Origin: Caryophanales bacterium
Lineage (GTDB): Bacteria; Bacillota; Bacilli; Paenibacillales; CANHCR01
DNA: 64,000 bases
Assembly: GCA_947459205.1 (NCBI GenBank)
Contig: CANHCR010000007.1
Span: 1 to 64,000, forward strand
Direction: 5' to 3'
In this document: one piece after another, positions 50,695 to 60,566 of the stretch
Position numbering within the stretch: position 1 is the first letter of the stretch
How the letters are laid out: each line of letters starts with the position of its first letter
Notes under the pieces: generated by a model
Database searches by the model: none
What the model was told of the DNA's origin: nothing
What the model saw: only the letters and a program-made list of their open reading frames with translations
Position numbers and translations under genes: made by a program

Positions 50695-50731
50695 AAAAAA
50701 CGGGTGACATCTTCATTGAAGAAGTCACCCG
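50695..50731 (-). terminator. Terminator of the flagellin-like gene
   Basis: On the minus strand CGGGTGACTTCTTCA and TGAAGATGTCACCCG pair with one mismatch, followed by six Ts, 13 bp after the stop codon. Confidence 0.9.
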
Positions 50732-50743
50732 AGCGTAACTTGT

Positions 50744-51583
50744 TTACTTATAAAGCGGCGCACCATATAAGAGGTTAAACGCTTGGTTGTTGTTCATTTT
50801 CAACATGTTGTTTACGTTCAGTTGGTTGTTTTTCGTCACTTGCTCAATAAACTTATCAAGCACTTCTCGAGCATCTTCGCGATTGTTTGCCTTCTCAGGT
50901 GCATCCGCTAGTTTGGAGATGACTGACGATTGAATGCTTACCGTCTTCAACATTTTCGATTGGACTTCGTTTACGTGCTTGCGTTGATCGCTCACTTTTT
51001 TGAGCGCATCATCGATGGCTGCCGTCGCTTCTTTCGCACCATCCTTCGAGGAAATGTCGAGTTTGTCGACTCCAACACTTTTGCTGTCCATGTTGGCGAT
51101 TTTCACCTTAGACGTATGATTTTTGGAAGCACCAGTTTGGATGTTTTCCGAATATCCGCCGTTCAGTAATTTTTTGTCGTCAAACTTGGTCTTGTCTGTA
51201 ACTTTGTCAATGACAGCAGTCATTTTTTTTAGCTCTGCTTGCAACGCTTTGCGGTCATCAGCGGATAGCGACTCGTCACTTGCTTTGACGGCGAGTTCTT
51301 TCATTTTTTTGAGCGCCTTTTCAGTCGTTTGCAACCCTTGGTCTGCAGTTTGCATTTTGGCGATGTTATCTTGAAGTTTTTCTACATTTTTGGACATTGT
51401 CTTCACGTGAAAACGCATCGGCTCGCTGATTTGAACAGGTGATTGTGCGTTCTGCTGCGGTTGCTTGTTGACAATCGATTGTGCTTGTTCCGCTTGTGAG
51501 GAACGTTGAACCGAAGTTGATTTGCCCGAATAGATCGGAGCGGTTAAAGAGCCGGTCATGTTCACAGGTACTTGCGCCATCAT
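50744..51583 (-). CDS. Divergent flagellin-like protein
   Basis: A 279-residue protein without signal peptide. An unusual Ser/Gln-rich first 50 residues precede a flagellin D1-type helical region: EKLQDNIAKMQTADQGLQTTEKALKKMKELAVKASDESLSADDRKALQAELKKM and KTKFDDKKLLNGGYSENIQTGASK. The C-terminal D1/D0-like part follows (AAIDDALKKVSDQRKHVNEVQSKM, then NNQLNVNNMLKMNNNQAFNLL). The variable D2/D3 domains are absent. No flagellar genes are nearby and the Asn/Gln-rich end is unlike usual flagellins, so it could be a minor filament, a hook-associated or secreted protein. The ATG at 51583 is 7 nt after AGGAGA. Confidence 0.75.
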   Translation of the reverse strand: MMAQVPVNMTGSLTAPIYSGKSTSVQRSSQAEQAQSIVNKQPQQNAQSPVQISEPMRFHVKTMSKNVEKLQDNIAKMQTADQGLQTTEKALKKMKELAVKASDESLSADDRKALQAELKKMTAVIDKVTDKTKFDDKKLLNGGYSENIQTGASKNHTSKVKIANMDSKSVGVDKLDISSKDGAKEATAAIDDALKKVSDQRKHVNEVQSKMLKTVSIQSSVISKLADAPEKANNREDAREVLDKFIEQVTKNNQLNVNNMLKMNNNQAFNLLYGAPLYK

Positions 51584-51686
51584 AAATCACTCTCCTGAAT
51601 GGATGTTAAGAGTGTTATTAACTTCGAACAGATTAAGACGAATTATTTGATACTACTACTATACCCTATAAGTCATTTTTTGTAAA

Positions 51687-51716
51687 ACAAAAACGGGCAC
51701 GAATGCCCGTTTTTGA
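51687..51716. terminator. Terminator of ahpF
   Basis: AAACGGGCA-CGAA-TGCCCGTTT with T-rich sequence on both sides, 14 bp after the ahpF stop codon. Stem almost identical to the hairpin at 50634. Confidence 0.85.
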
Positions 51717-51729
51717 CCATTAGTATAAA

Positions 51730-53259
51730 TCAGTTGCGAATCAAGTAATCAAAGGCGCCGAGTGCAGCCGTTGCACCCATACCCATCGAAATGATGATTT
51801 GTTTGTACGGTACGTTGGTGCAGTCACCGGCTGCGAACACGCCGGGCAAACTGGTTGCTCCGTGATGGTCGATGATGACTTCGCCGAACCGTGTTTTTTC
51901 GAGTTGCTCACCGAGCCAGTCAGTGTTCGGGATGAGACCAATCTGAACGAACACACCCTGTAAAGAAAGATGTTTTTGTTCGCCGCTATCTCGTTCGATA
52001 TAGCTGATGCCGTTCACTTTGTCAGTTCCGGTAATTTCCTTCGTCTGAACATTTTTCAGCACCGTCACATTCGGTAGACTGTACAACCGCTGTTGCAGCA
52101 CAGCATCCGCTTTCAGTTCAGGCATGAATTCGAGTACTGTCACGTGTTTGACGATCCCCGCGAGATCAATGGCTGCTTCGATGCCAGAATTGCCACCGCC
52201 AATTACCGCCACATCTTTGCCGGCAAACAGCGGGCCGTCACAGTGCGGGCAATAAGCGACGCCTTTGTTTTTGAACTCCGCCTCGCCTGGCACCCCGATG
52301 TTGCGCCAACGAGCGCCTGTCGAAAGAATGACGGTTTTGCTCTTCAGCACCGCACCGTTTTCCAACTCAATTTCAATCAAATCTTTTTTCTCGAGACGTT
52401 TCGCGCGCTGTACGTTCATCACGTCGATGCCGTACTCTTTCACGTGTTCTTCAAGACTTGCCACTAATTTCGGACCCTCGGTGTATTTGACGCTGATGAA
52501 ATTTTCGATGCCCATCGTGTCCATTACTTGACCGCCGAAGCGTTCCGCGACGATGCCCGTACGTATCCCTTTGCGCGCCGCATAGATCGCAGCAGAAGCG
52601 CCGGCGGGACCACCGCCGACAACGAGCACATCGAATGGCTCTTTGCTAGCAAGTTCCGATGCATCAGGCGCGTTGCCCAGTTTGGCTAACATTTCTTCAA
52701 TCGTCATCCGTCCGCTGCCGAAAAATTCATCATTCAAATGAACGGTCGGCACGGCCATAATATTTTTGTTTTCCATTTCGGCTTTGAAAGCCGCCCCATC
52801 GACCATCGTGTGTGAAATGCCCGGGTTTAATATGCTCATCAGATTGAGCGCTTGGACAACGTCAGGACAGTTGTGGCAACTTAGGCTGATGTACGTCTCA
52901 AAACGATATGACCCGCGTATATTTTTTATTTGATCGATGATGGTTTGATCCACTTTCGGCGCGCGCCCGCTTACTTGAAGAAGAGCGAGCACGAGCGATG
53001 TGAATTCATGACCAAGCGGCACGCCAGCAAATGTCACGCCTGAATCTTCACCCGGACGATTGACACTAAAACTTGGCGTGCGTGGCAACTGCTTTCTTTC
53101 TACCGTAATTAGGGATGACATGGAGGCAATCTCATCCACCAAAGCAATCAATTGACCAGATACGGCGTCTGCACCTGCACTGACTTGTAGCAATACAGGG
53201 CCTTCCATCAGTTGTAAATATTGTGCGAGTTGCGCCTTAATATCTGAATCGAGAATCAT
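51730..53259 (-). CDS. ahpF: Alkyl hydroperoxide reductase subunit F
   Basis: NAD(P)H-dependent flavoprotein disulfide reductase that recharges AhpC. The 509 residues contain an N-terminal double thioredoxin-fold domain with Cys128-x-x-Cys131 ([11 protein letters not shown]), an FAD domain starting at [22 protein letters not shown] and the redox-active CPHC followed by [28 protein letters not shown], the NADH site. Starts 1 bp after ahpC stop, so it is in one operon with it, probably under PerR. Confidence 0.95.
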   Translation of the reverse strand: MILDSDIKAQLAQYLQLMEGPVLLQVSAGADAVSGQLIALVDEIASMSSLITVERKQLPRTPSFSVNRPGEDSGVTFAGVPLGHEFTSLVLALLQVSGRAPKVDQTIIDQIKNIRGSYRFETYISLSCHNCPDVVQALNLMSILNPGISHTMVDGAAFKAEMENKNIMAVPTVHLNDEFFGSGRMTIEEMLAKLGNAPDASELASKEPFDVLVVGGGPAGASAAIYAARKGIRTGIVAERFGGQVMDTMGIENFISVKYTEGPKLVASLEEHVKEYGIDVMNVQRAKRLEKKDLIEIELENGAVLKSKTVILSTGARWRNIGVPGEAEFKNKGVAYCPHCDGPLFAGKDVAVIGGGNSGIEAAIDLAGIVKHVTVLEFMPELKADAVLQQRLYSLPNVTVLKNVQTKEITGTDKVNGISYIERDSGEQKHLSLQGVFVQIGLIPNTDWLGEQLEKTRFGEVIIDHHGATSLPGVFAAGDCTNVPYKQIIISMGMGATAALGAFDYLIRN

Positions 53260-53260
53260 T

Positions 53261-53824
53261 TTAGATTTTACCTACCAAGTCGATGCTCGGTTTCAATGTT
53301 GCAGCGCCTTCTTCCCATTTCGCTGGGCAAACTTCGCCTGGGTTGTTGCGCACGTATTGTGCAGCTTTAACTTTCGAAACAAGGATGCTTGCGTCACGAC
53401 CAATGCCTCCTGCACTGATTTCAACAGATTGGATGACGCCGTCTGGGTCGACGATGAAAGTTCCGCGATCTGCAAGTCCTGCGGATTCGATCAAAACATC
53501 AAAGTTGCGGCTGATTGTGTGCGAAGGATCACCGATCATGATGTAGGTGATTTTGCCGATCGCTTCGGAAGAATCGTGCCATGCTTTGTGTGTGAAGTGA
53601 GTGTCAGTGGATACGGAATATACTTCCACGCCTAGGCTTTTCAAAGTTGCATATTGGTTTTGTAGGTCCTCAAGTTCAGTTGGGCAAACGAACGTGAAGT
53701 CTGCAGGATAGAAGCAAACAACGCTCCATTGACCTTTCAAATTTGCTTCCGTTACCTCGATGAATTTGCCGTTTTGATAGGCTTGTGCTGTAAATGGTTT
53801 TACTTCAGTACCGATGAGTGACAT
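53261..53824 (-). CDS. ahpC: Alkyl hydroperoxide reductase subunit C (peroxiredoxin)
   Basis: A 187-residue typical 2-Cys peroxiredoxin with peroxidatic Cys47 in FTFVCPTEL and resolving Cys166 in GEVCPAKWE. It reduces H2O2, organic peroxides and peroxynitrite with AhpF. Ribosome-binding site AGGAGGAG lies 6 nt before the ATG. A PerR-like palindrome is 28 bp upstream. Confidence 0.97.
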   Translation of the reverse strand: MSLIGTEVKPFTAQAYQNGKFIEVTEANLKGQWSVVCFYPADFTFVCPTELEDLQNQYATLKSLGVEVYSVSTDTHFTHKAWHDSSEAIGKITYIMIGDPSHTISRNFDVLIESAGLADRGTFIVDPDGVIQSVEISAGGIGRDASILVSKVKAAQYVRNNPGEVCPAKWEEGAATLKPSIDLVGKI

Positions 53825-53852
53825 ACTGTGAACTCCTCCTGTGAATTGTTTT

Positions 53853-53867
53853 TTAGAATAATTCTAA
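53853..53867 (-). promoter_or_regulatory. PerR box upstream of ahpC
   Basis: TTAGAATAATTCTAA is a perfect 7-1-7 palindrome and fits the PerR box consensus TTATAATNATTATAA with two symmetrical changes. It lies before ahpC-ahpF, a classic peroxide-induced operon. Confidence 0.8.
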
Positions 53868-54057
53868 TTTAGTGATTATGTTAGTATCTTTTCGGTTGTT
53901 TGTCAAGCGAAGCGCAGGGAGTTCCATTATTTTTGAAAAAATTATGAAAATAAACCGCTATAAAATGAAAATTATGAAAATCATGTTGCGTTTTCATGAA
54001 AATAATGGTATTTTGGTGCTGTGAAACGACAATTTCATGATGAAATGCGGTGTTTTT

Positions 54058-55908
54058 ATGAAAATGAGTAGAAACTTTCAAAGGACAATTCGTGCTTTGC
54101 TTGTCATTTTGATGTGTGTCATGACGATTCCTTTACAGCCTGGGTTGATCGGTGAGCGCCCCCTTTATGATAACTATGTTCCTGATCCGTTTGTTGAGAT
54201 TCCAGTGCAAGGTGCTGAAAAGGTAGCGGATACCTCATTGACGTCCGTTACGCAAAAAACGCAAGTTGATGACGTATCAATCCCTAAACAGGATGATGCG
54301 GAGAATAGCCAGCGAATTGCGGTCAAAATCCCATCGAATCAACTGCAGGAGTTTCAAGCGGAGTGGGAAATCGGCGATCAACTGCATTCGTCCAATTCGC
54401 TTGGCGTTGTCGTCTTCGAGACGCAAGATCAAGCGCAAGCGGAACTTTTGAGGACGCGTCTGGATGCCCATCCTCTCGTAGATTATGTTGAACAGGATCG
54501 GACGATACGCGCTGCAGAGATAACGAATGATCCTTATTATACGAATCAGTCACATCATGAACTGCTCGATACGGCTTCGATTTGGCAAATGATTGGCGAC
54601 AATGTGCAGCAAGTTGTGGCGGTGCTTGATACGGGTGTTGATGGCGCTCATCCTGATTTATCAGAGCGAGTAATGCCAGGCTATAACTTTATTGATGAAA
54701 CAGCCTTGCCTGAAGATGACAACGGACACGGGACGCACGTTGCTGGGCTCATTGCAGCAGTCGCCAATAACGGGCAGGGTGTGGCTGGCGTTTGTCCGAA
54801 TTGTCGCATTATGCCTTTGAAAGTGTTAGATGAGGATTCGTCCGGGAGCTTGTTTGATTTGGTGGATGCGATTATATATGCTGTCGATAACGGAGCGAAC
54901 ATCCTGAACATGAGTCTGACGACGGATGAATGTTCGCCGATGCTTCAGGGAGCACTTGATTATGCTTGGGAGCGGGGCGTGATTGCAGTGGCTGCGGCCG
55001 GCAATGGAGGCGGGCAAGCGCCTGTTTATCCCGCGGCATGTGACCATGTGTTGTCCGTAGGTGCGCTTGGAGAAGGATTGGACAAAGCAGCTTTTTCTAA
55101 TTTTGGCAATACATTAGATGTAGTGGCTCCAGGCACCGATGTATGGTCTGCGTTGCCAGGCGGGGTCTACGGTGTGATGTCGGGGACGTCGATGGCCACA
55201 CCAGTCGTTGCCGGTGTTGTCGCGATGACGAGAATGATGCGACCTGAACTGGATAATGAGGGCGTCGTGCGTGTCATTCAACGTACAGCGGAGGATTTGG
55301 GCGAACCAGGGCGTGATCGACAATTCGGATTTGGACTGGTGAGCGTGCCTCATTTATTGAAATCACCTGATTTGCGCGTGACCGGTGAATATGGATTTAC
55401 GATGAATTTTGCTTTCCATCCGTTGCAACAGGCGCGCAAGATTGAGATGCATCAGTCGACAGATGGCGGAAAGTCGTGGCAACTTTCCAGATTGGCCGCT
55501 CCGTTGCGTGCTGATTCGATGTTCGCGACCGTCTTTAATTTGACGCCAGCAACGAATTATTTGTTCCGTTTGCATGTAATTGGCGGGCCTTATCATGGCA
55601 TTTCGTCGCATGTACGACACAAGACGGCGATCGATTCTATGCCGCCGTCAATGCCAACCGATTTGCGTGTGATTGAACAGACTAAGCAATCGATCATGGT
55701 TAGTTGGACTCCATCCAAGGATAATAAGGGGATGAAACGTTACGAAGTAATGATTGGTGAGCGAATCATTGGCAGTACCGTCAAACCTTACATGAGAGTG
55801 AGTCTTCAACATGTCAATCGCATGGCATCGCTCCGAGTAGTAGCGATTGATCGATACGAAAACCGTTCGCCGATCAGTGTGCCTTTGAAACTTGATATGC
55901 TAAAATAG
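54058..55908 (+). CDS. Subtilisin-like (S8) secreted serine protease with C-terminal FN3 domain
   Basis: About 616 residues. A signal peptide (IRALLVILMCVMTIPLQPG) and a long propeptide (to about residue 165) precede an S8 catalytic domain with Asp191 (VLDTGVDGAHPDL), His224 (DNGHGTHVAGLIAA) and Ser378 (GTSMATPVVAGVVA). A Cys pair is likely in GVCPNCRIM. After the catalytic domain come a beta-rich region and one FN3 domain (about 525-615, MPTDLRVIEQTKQSIMVSWTPSKDNKG). Start is uncertain: ATGs at 54037, 54058 and 54064 all lack a good Shine-Dalgarno sequence. The upstream 150 bp are AT-rich with repeated ATGAAAAT. Confidence 0.88.
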   Translation: MKMSRNFQRTIRALLVILMCVMTIPLQPGLIGERPLYDNYVPDPFVEIPVQGAEKVADTSLTSVTQKTQVDDVSIPKQDDAENSQRIAVKIPSNQLQEFQAEWEIGDQLHSSNSLGVVVFETQDQAQAELLRTRLDAHPLVDYVEQDRTIRAAEITNDPYYTNQSHHELLDTASIWQMIGDNVQQVVAVLDTGVDGAHPDLSERVMPGYNFIDETALPEDDNGHGTHVAGLIAAVANNGQGVAGVCPNCRIMPLKVLDEDSSGSLFDLVDAIIYAVDNGANILNMSLTTDECSPMLQGALDYAWERGVIAVAAAGNGGGQAPVYPAACDHVLSVGALGEGLDKAAFSNFGNTLDVVAPGTDVWSALPGGVYGVMSGTSMATPVVAGVVAMTRMMRPELDNEGVVRVIQRTAEDLGEPGRDRQFGFGLVSVPHLLKSPDLRVTGEYGFTMNFAFHPLQQARKIEMHQSTDGGKSWQLSRLAAPLRADSMFATVFNLTPATNYLFRLHVIGGPYHGISSHVRHKTAIDSMPPSMPTDLRVIEQTKQSIMVSWTPSKDNKGMKRYEVMIGERIIGSTVKPYMRVSLQHVNRMASLRVVAIDRYENRSPISVPLKLDMLK

Positions 55909-55926
55909 ACGAGAGAGGTGATTAAT

Positions 55927-56622
55927 ATGAGGAAACTATACATTCGCAGTTTGCTCAGTATGGCACTTAGTTTTTCGTTAGTGACAGCATGGCCTTATGT
56001 CTGGTTGTTGACGGATAACTTCTCGGGGCTAGAAATGTCTATGCTTATAGCGGTGGTGCTCGCTTGGTTGCTTGCATTGTTGATGCCTGTTGTATATAGC
56101 AAGCGACTGAAGCAGGCGCAAGGTCTCGAGCAAGCGCACATTCGATTTCTCCTATCGTCGTACGTGAAACATATCGTCATCGGCGTCGTATTGCTAATCG
56201 TCAGTTTGATGATTTTTTACGTATCTGATCAACTTTACATTTTGATTTTTACAGACCCGCTGTTTGTGTACGGCATCACGGCTTGCCTCATTACTTCGGC
56301 TTATATGGTGGTTTTGGATTGGATCCTGTTAGACTCGGTGCTTCGATCGTATGCTGCCTTTCATCGACAGGAGCAACCGCATGATGTCATATCTGCACTG
56401 CGCATCTTGCGGAAACCGTTTTGGATTGTGTTGCCTGTGATGATCCTCATTCACTTTGTGTTGATGGGTTGGGGAGCCATCCTTCTTTCGATTTTGATTC
56501 CCGCAGTCATCTTGAGCAAATGGCTGGTGACTTTGGTCAAAGTTCACAGATTCGAACATTTGCCCACAGAATTCATAGGGCGAGATACTGAATCGAATAC
56601 AGAACAGCCACAAACTGAATAA
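55927..56622 (+). CDS. Multi-pass membrane protein of unknown function
   Basis: A 231-residue protein with about five hydrophobic segments (LLSMALSFSLVTAWPYVWLL; LIAVVLAWLLALLMPVV; HIVIGVVLLIVSLMIFYV; YGITACLITSAYMVVLDWIL; FWIVLPVMILIHFVLMGWGAILLSILIPAVIL) and a charged C-terminal tail. I do not recognise a family. It is 18 bp downstream of the protease gene with AGAGAGGTG before the ATG, so it is co-transcribed with it. It might serve its secretion or regulation, but nothing in the sequence proves it. Confidence 0.7.
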   Translation: MRKLYIRSLLSMALSFSLVTAWPYVWLLTDNFSGLEMSMLIAVVLAWLLALLMPVVYSKRLKQAQGLEQAHIRFLLSSYVKHIVIGVVLLIVSLMIFYVSDQLYILIFTDPLFVYGITACLITSAYMVVLDWILLDSVLRSYAAFHRQEQPHDVISALRILRKPFWIVLPVMILIHFVLMGWGAILLSILIPAVILSKWLVTLVKVHRFEHLPTEFIGRDTESNTEQPQTE

Positions 56623-56642
56623 CAAATTTGCAATGATAAGCA

Positions 56643-56674
56643 GCATCGCACGTTTCGGCGTGCGGTGTTTTTTT
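56643..56674 (+). terminator. Terminator after the protease/membrane-protein pair
   Basis: CATCGCACG pairs with CGTGCGGTG (one G-U pair), followed by seven Ts. Confidence 0.88.
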
Positions 56675-56687
56675 GCGGTTGTCTACA

Positions 56688-56716
56688 TTGCCATCCAATC
56701 GGCCGTGTGTTATAAT
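56688..56716 (+). promoter_or_regulatory. Sigma-A promoter of the his operon
   Basis: TTGCCA (56688-56693), a 17-bp spacer and TATAAT (56711-56716). The leader of about 85 nt contains a small hairpin (CACTTTA with TAAAGTG, 56757-56776) but no T-box or attenuator that I can see. Confidence 0.75.
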
Positions 56717-56808
56717 TCGAATATATCTTTATTCTGCTAATTAGTTAACACGACACCACTTTAATTCGATAAAGTGAAGTGACTATATTTTTGACTGAGG
56801 TGACCGGT

Positions 56809-58038
56809 TTGTCTAAGCCAAAGGTATTTGAAAAACCGATCGGTGTGCGCGATTACTTGCCGCACATCGTTCGTCGCTTACGCCAACTACAAGCACAAGT
56901 GCTCGAAGTGATGGAAAGGTGGGGTTATGAGGAAATCATGACACCGACACTCGAGTATTACGATACGGTTGGTGCAGCCAGTACGACGTCCGAAAGCAAG
57001 CAGTTCAAATTGCTTGATCCGAAAGGGAAGACGCTTGTTCTGCGCTCAGACATGACAGCGCCGATCGCAAGGGTGGCTGCTTCATTACTGAAAGATGAGC
57101 CTCTTCCGCTACGTCTTTCTTACCACTCGAACGTGTTCCGCGCTCCTGAAGAGGAAGCTGGTCGCGACGCCGAATTTTTTCAGACGGGTGTGGAGTTAAT
57201 CGGTGATCATTCGATTGATGCAGATGCTGAGGTTGTCGCTTTGGCGATTGCTTGTTTAGAGTCGAGCGGGTTACAACAATTTAAAATGGCGCTCGGACAT
57301 AGCGGATATATTGACGGTATGATGAGCGATTTGCTGGCGGGTTATGAAGCAGAGCAGCATTCGCTGAAAGAGTATTTATTGAAACGAAACTATGTCGGAT
57401 TCAGTCAACTTTTGAAGCGATTGCCTGTATCGGAGGCCGTTAAGAATTCGCTCGCATCAGTGCTACGTTTGCGTGGCGGCGTTGAAGTGTGCGAGCGTGC
57501 GCTTGAACTGACAGCAAGCGATAAAGCTGCTCGGGCAATCGAGCAATTGCGCGAAGTGTACGGCGTGCTATCGGAATACGGAGTTAGCGATCGAGTGTTC
57601 GTCGATTTGACGATGATTGGTGATTTTTCTTACTACACAGGAATCACTTTTGAGGGATATGCGGTTGAACAAGCTTTTCCGGTGTGTAGTGGCGGTAGAT
57701 ATGATTTCCTGCTCCAACAGTTCGGCCGAAGCGCGCCTGCGACTGGGTTTGCGCTCAAAACGAATCGTATCTTAGAACTGCTCGGTAAACGTGCTGAAGA
57801 ATCGCATGACGAGTCGGCACCATATAAAGTTTTAATTCTTTATGACAATCATCGTCGTTCGCAGGCAATTGCTTATGCGCAGATGATGAGAAGCAGACAC
57901 GGGTTGATGGTGGAGACGAAGTTGCTTGCGGATGGTGAATCACCACTAGTGGAAGCAGAAGGCGAAGATTGTTTCCGCTACAATGGTCGTATCTATCATG
58001 ATGTTATCACTTATTTGGATGGGGAATCATCGACATGA
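56809..58038 (+). CDS. hisZ: ATP phosphoribosyltransferase regulatory subunit
   Basis: A 409-residue catalytically inactive paralogue of histidyl-tRNA synthetase that joins the short HisG to form an active, histidine-inhibited enzyme. [49 protein letters not shown] and [21 protein letters not shown] are the HisZ versions of synthetase motifs. I start at TTG 56809, 5 nt after GAGGTGA; the GTG at 56779 has no such site. First gene of the his operon. Confidence 0.9.
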   Translation: MSKPKVFEKPIGVRDYLPHIVRRLRQLQAQVLEVMERWGYEEIMTPTLEYYDTVGAASTTSESKQFKLLDPKGKTLVLRSDMTAPIARVAASLLKDEPLPLRLSYHSNVFRAPEEEAGRDAEFFQTGVELIGDHSIDADAEVVALAIACLESSGLQQFKMALGHSGYIDGMMSDLLAGYEAEQHSLKEYLLKRNYVGFSQLLKRLPVSEAVKNSLASVLRLRGGVEVCERALELTASDKAARAIEQLREVYGVLSEYGVSDRVFVDLTMIGDFSYYTGITFEGYAVEQAFPVCSGGRYDFLLQQFGRSAPATGFALKTNRILELLGKRAEESHDESAPYKVLILYDNHRRSQAIAYAQMMRSRHGLMVETKLLADGESPLVEAEGEDCFRYNGRIYHDVITYLDGESST

Positions 58039-58667
58039 AACCTTTACTTAAAATTGCGATACCAAAAGGGCGAATCTTTAAGGATGCGACGAAGTTATTT
58101 CGCGCAGCTGGCTTGCCGCTGCCAGAAGATTTTGATGAAGGGCGAAAACTGATTGTGCAATCGCCAGAGGCAGGCTTCGAATTTATTCTTGCTAAACCGG
58201 TTGATGTTCCGACTTATGTGGAATATGGCGTTGCTGACCTTGGCATATCGGGCAAGGACGTCCTCTTAGAAGACAATCGTGATGTTTATGAATTGCTTGA
58301 TTTGAACATTGCGCGGTGCCACATGTCGGTGATTGGTCTGCCAGACTGGAAACCGGTTTATTATCCGCGAGTGGCGACCAAATATCCGCATGTCGCTTCG
58401 CAGTTTTTCCGTGAGCGCGGTCAGCAAGTAGAAGTCATCAAACTGCATGGTTCCATTGAATTGGCGCCGCTCATCGGTCTAGCGGATCGAATTGTCGATT
58501 TGGTTGAAACAGGGCAGACGATGCGTGAAAACGGCCTAGTCGAACTAGAGAAAATGTACGAGATTACGAGTCGGCTGATTGCCAATCGCGTCAGTTATCG
58601 TTTGAAAAACGAAGCGATTCAAGCGTTGTGCGATCAACTGCAGCCAGTGCTGCTGACAGGAGGGTGA
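58035..58667 (+). CDS. hisG: ATP phosphoribosyltransferase, short form
   Basis: First step of histidine synthesis: ATP plus PRPP to phosphoribosyl-ATP. The 210 residues lack the C-terminal regulatory domain of long HisG, consistent with the HisZ partner. [32 protein letters not shown] and the PRPP-binding [21 protein letters not shown] are visible. ATGA overlap with hisZ. Confidence 0.95.
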   Translation: MKPLLKIAIPKGRIFKDATKLFRAAGLPLPEDFDEGRKLIVQSPEAGFEFILAKPVDVPTYVEYGVADLGISGKDVLLEDNRDVYELLDLNIARCHMSVIGLPDWKPVYYPRVATKYPHVASQFFRERGQQVEVIKLHGSIELAPLIGLADRIVDLVETGQTMRENGLVELEKMYEITSRLIANRVSYRLKNEAIQALCDQLQPVLLTGG

Positions 58668-58674
58668 TGACAAC

Positions 58675-59964
58675 ATGATGAAATTGCAGGCAGCGGAGCA
58701 ATTTGCGCTCGAGCGAAAAATCGATTACGGCACAGAGGCGCAAAATGAGGCGGTTCGTCAAATTTTGGCACGTGTCAAACGAGAGGGAGATCAGGCGCTG
58801 ATCGATTTCACGGCTCAATTTGATGGTGTACAACTACAGGGCCTGCGAGTATCTGAGGCGGAGATTCGTGCAGCCTATGAAAAGGTGAACCCTCAATTTC
58901 TGACTGCTCTACGCGAGGCGGCGAGCAACATTCGCTCCTTTCACGAGAAACAAAAACGTAACACATGGGTTGATGTTCAGCCAAATGGAACCATGCTGGG
59001 TCAACTGCTTAAACCGTTGCAACGTGTCGGCATCTACGTTCCAGGCGGCAAGGCTGCGTATCCGTCATCCGTGCTGATGAACGCGATTCCTGCGAAGGTG
59101 GCGGGTGTAAAGCAAGTGGTGATGGTTACTCCGCCAGCCACTGCCGGAGAAGCAGGCATTCATCCGAATATTCTAGTGGCTGCTGCTGAGGCTGGGGTTG
59201 ATGAAGTTTATCGTGTAGGCGGAGCACAGGCAGTCGCTGCATTGGCATATGGTACGGAGTCGATTGAGCCAGTGGACAAGATTGTCGGCCCAGGAAACAT
59301 CTACGTAGCGCTTGCTAAACGTTATGTTTATGGAGTCGTGGACATCGACATGATTGCGGGTCCGACTGAAATTGTTGTGCTTGCAGATGAAACAGCCGAC
59401 GCATCTTATGTTGCGGCAGACTTGCTATCGCAGGCAGAACATGATGAGTTGGCCAGTGCCATTTTAATAACGACTTCAGAGCGTTTGGCGAACGAAGTGC
59501 AAACGGAAGTCATGGCTCAACTTGAGAAATTACCGAAGCGCGAGATCGCAGCAAAGTCCATCGAGAATCATGGCGTCATTTTGCTGGTTTCAACAATTGA
59601 ACGTGGTATCGAAGTGATGAATCGATTGGCACCCGAACATGCAGAGGTCATTGTCGCTGAACCACTCAAATATTTAGGCTTGATCGAGAATGCGGGTTCG
59701 ATTTTTCTGGGGCCGTACAGTTCTGAACCAGTGGGTGATTATTTTGCTGGACCGAACCACGTGTTACCGACTAACGGCACAGCACGCTTTTCATCGCCTT
59801 TGAACACAGATGATTTTATGAAAAAATCGAGCGTCATTTACTACAGCAAGCAAGCGTTGCTGGAAAATGGCGAGAAGATTATTACGCTTGCTGAAGAGGA
59901 AGGTTTGCACGGTCATGCGCAAGCGATTCGTGTACGCCTCGAAAAAGAAGGAGGATTCCAATGA
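58675..59964 (+). CDS. hisD: Histidinol dehydrogenase
   Basis: Last two oxidations of the pathway, from histidinol to histidine, with NAD and zinc. The 429 residues carry PLQRVGIYVPGGKAAYPSSVLMNAIPAKVAGV, VYRVGGAQAVAALAYGTESIEPVDKIVGPGN, the zinc-binding SQAEHDELASAIL and GPYSSEPVGDYFAGPNHVLPT. AGGAGGGTG precedes ATG 58675; a second ATG at 58678 is equally possible. Confidence 0.96.
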   Translation: MMKLQAAEQFALERKIDYGTEAQNEAVRQILARVKREGDQALIDFTAQFDGVQLQGLRVSEAEIRAAYEKVNPQFLTALREAASNIRSFHEKQKRNTWVDVQPNGTMLGQLLKPLQRVGIYVPGGKAAYPSSVLMNAIPAKVAGVKQVVMVTPPATAGEAGIHPNILVAAAEAGVDEVYRVGGAQAVAALAYGTESIEPVDKIVGPGNIYVALAKRYVYGVVDIDMIAGPTEIVVLADETADASYVAADLLSQAEHDELASAILITTSERLANEVQTEVMAQLEKLPKREIAAKSIENHGVILLVSTIERGIEVMNRLAPEHAEVIVAEPLKYLGLIENAGSIFLGPYSSEPVGDYFAGPNHVLPTNGTARFSSPLNTDDFMKKSSVIYYSKQALLENGEKIITLAEEEGLHGHAQAIRVRLEKEGGFQ

Positions 59965-60563
59965 GTAACAACGAAAAAACGCGTTTGGCATCAATCGCTC
60001 GTCAGACCAATGAGACAAATATTAAATTAAGTTTGAATGTCGACGGAGAAGGGCAGTCCGAGATTATTAGTGATGTTCCGTTTCTCAATCACATGCTTGA
60101 CTTGTTCACCAAACATGGGCAGTTTGATTTGCAAGTAGATGCGATTGGTGACGTCGACATTGACGATCACCACACGGTGGAGGATATCGGTATTTGCTTG
60201 GGCCAGGCACTGTTGAATGCACTCGGCGACAAGAAAGGGATTAAGCGCTACGCGAGCGTGACCGTGCCGATGGATGAGGCGTTGGCACAAGTCGTAATCG
60301 ATGTCAGCAACCGACCTCATTTTGAATATCGAGCCCAATACCCGAGCGATATTGTCGGCAGTTTTCACGTAGAATTGGTCCATGAATTTTTATGGAAATT
60401 CGCCTTGGAGGCGCGCATCACATTGCATGTCATCGTACATTATGGACAAAACACGCATCACATGATTGAAGCGGTGTTCAAAGCGCTTGGTCGTGCTTTA
60501 GATGAAGCGACCGCCATTGATCCGCGCGTCAAAGGGGTTCCCTCGACGAAGGGAGTGCTGTAA
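59961..60563 (+). CDS. hisB: Imidazoleglycerol-phosphate dehydratase
   Basis: Dehydrates imidazole glycerol phosphate. The 200-residue monofunctional form has the manganese-binding histidine clusters FLNHMLDLFTKHGQFD, DDHHTVEDIGICLGQAL and HVIVHYGQNTHHMIEAVFKALGRAL. GGAGG precedes the ATG, which overlaps the hisD stop by 4 bp. Confidence 0.96.
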   Translation: MSNNEKTRLASIARQTNETNIKLSLNVDGEGQSEIISDVPFLNHMLDLFTKHGQFDLQVDAIGDVDIDDHHTVEDIGICLGQALLNALGDKKGIKRYASVTVPMDEALAQVVIDVSNRPHFEYRAQYPSDIVGSFHVELVHEFLWKFALEARITLHVIVHYGQNTHHMIEAVFKALGRALDEATAIDPRVKGVPSTKGVL

Positions 60564-60566
60564 GTT

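Noticed and set aside
56717-56800. T-box or attenuator before hisZ
   Set aside because: The leader is too short, with no T-box sequence, no specifier loop and no terminator hairpin before the start codon.
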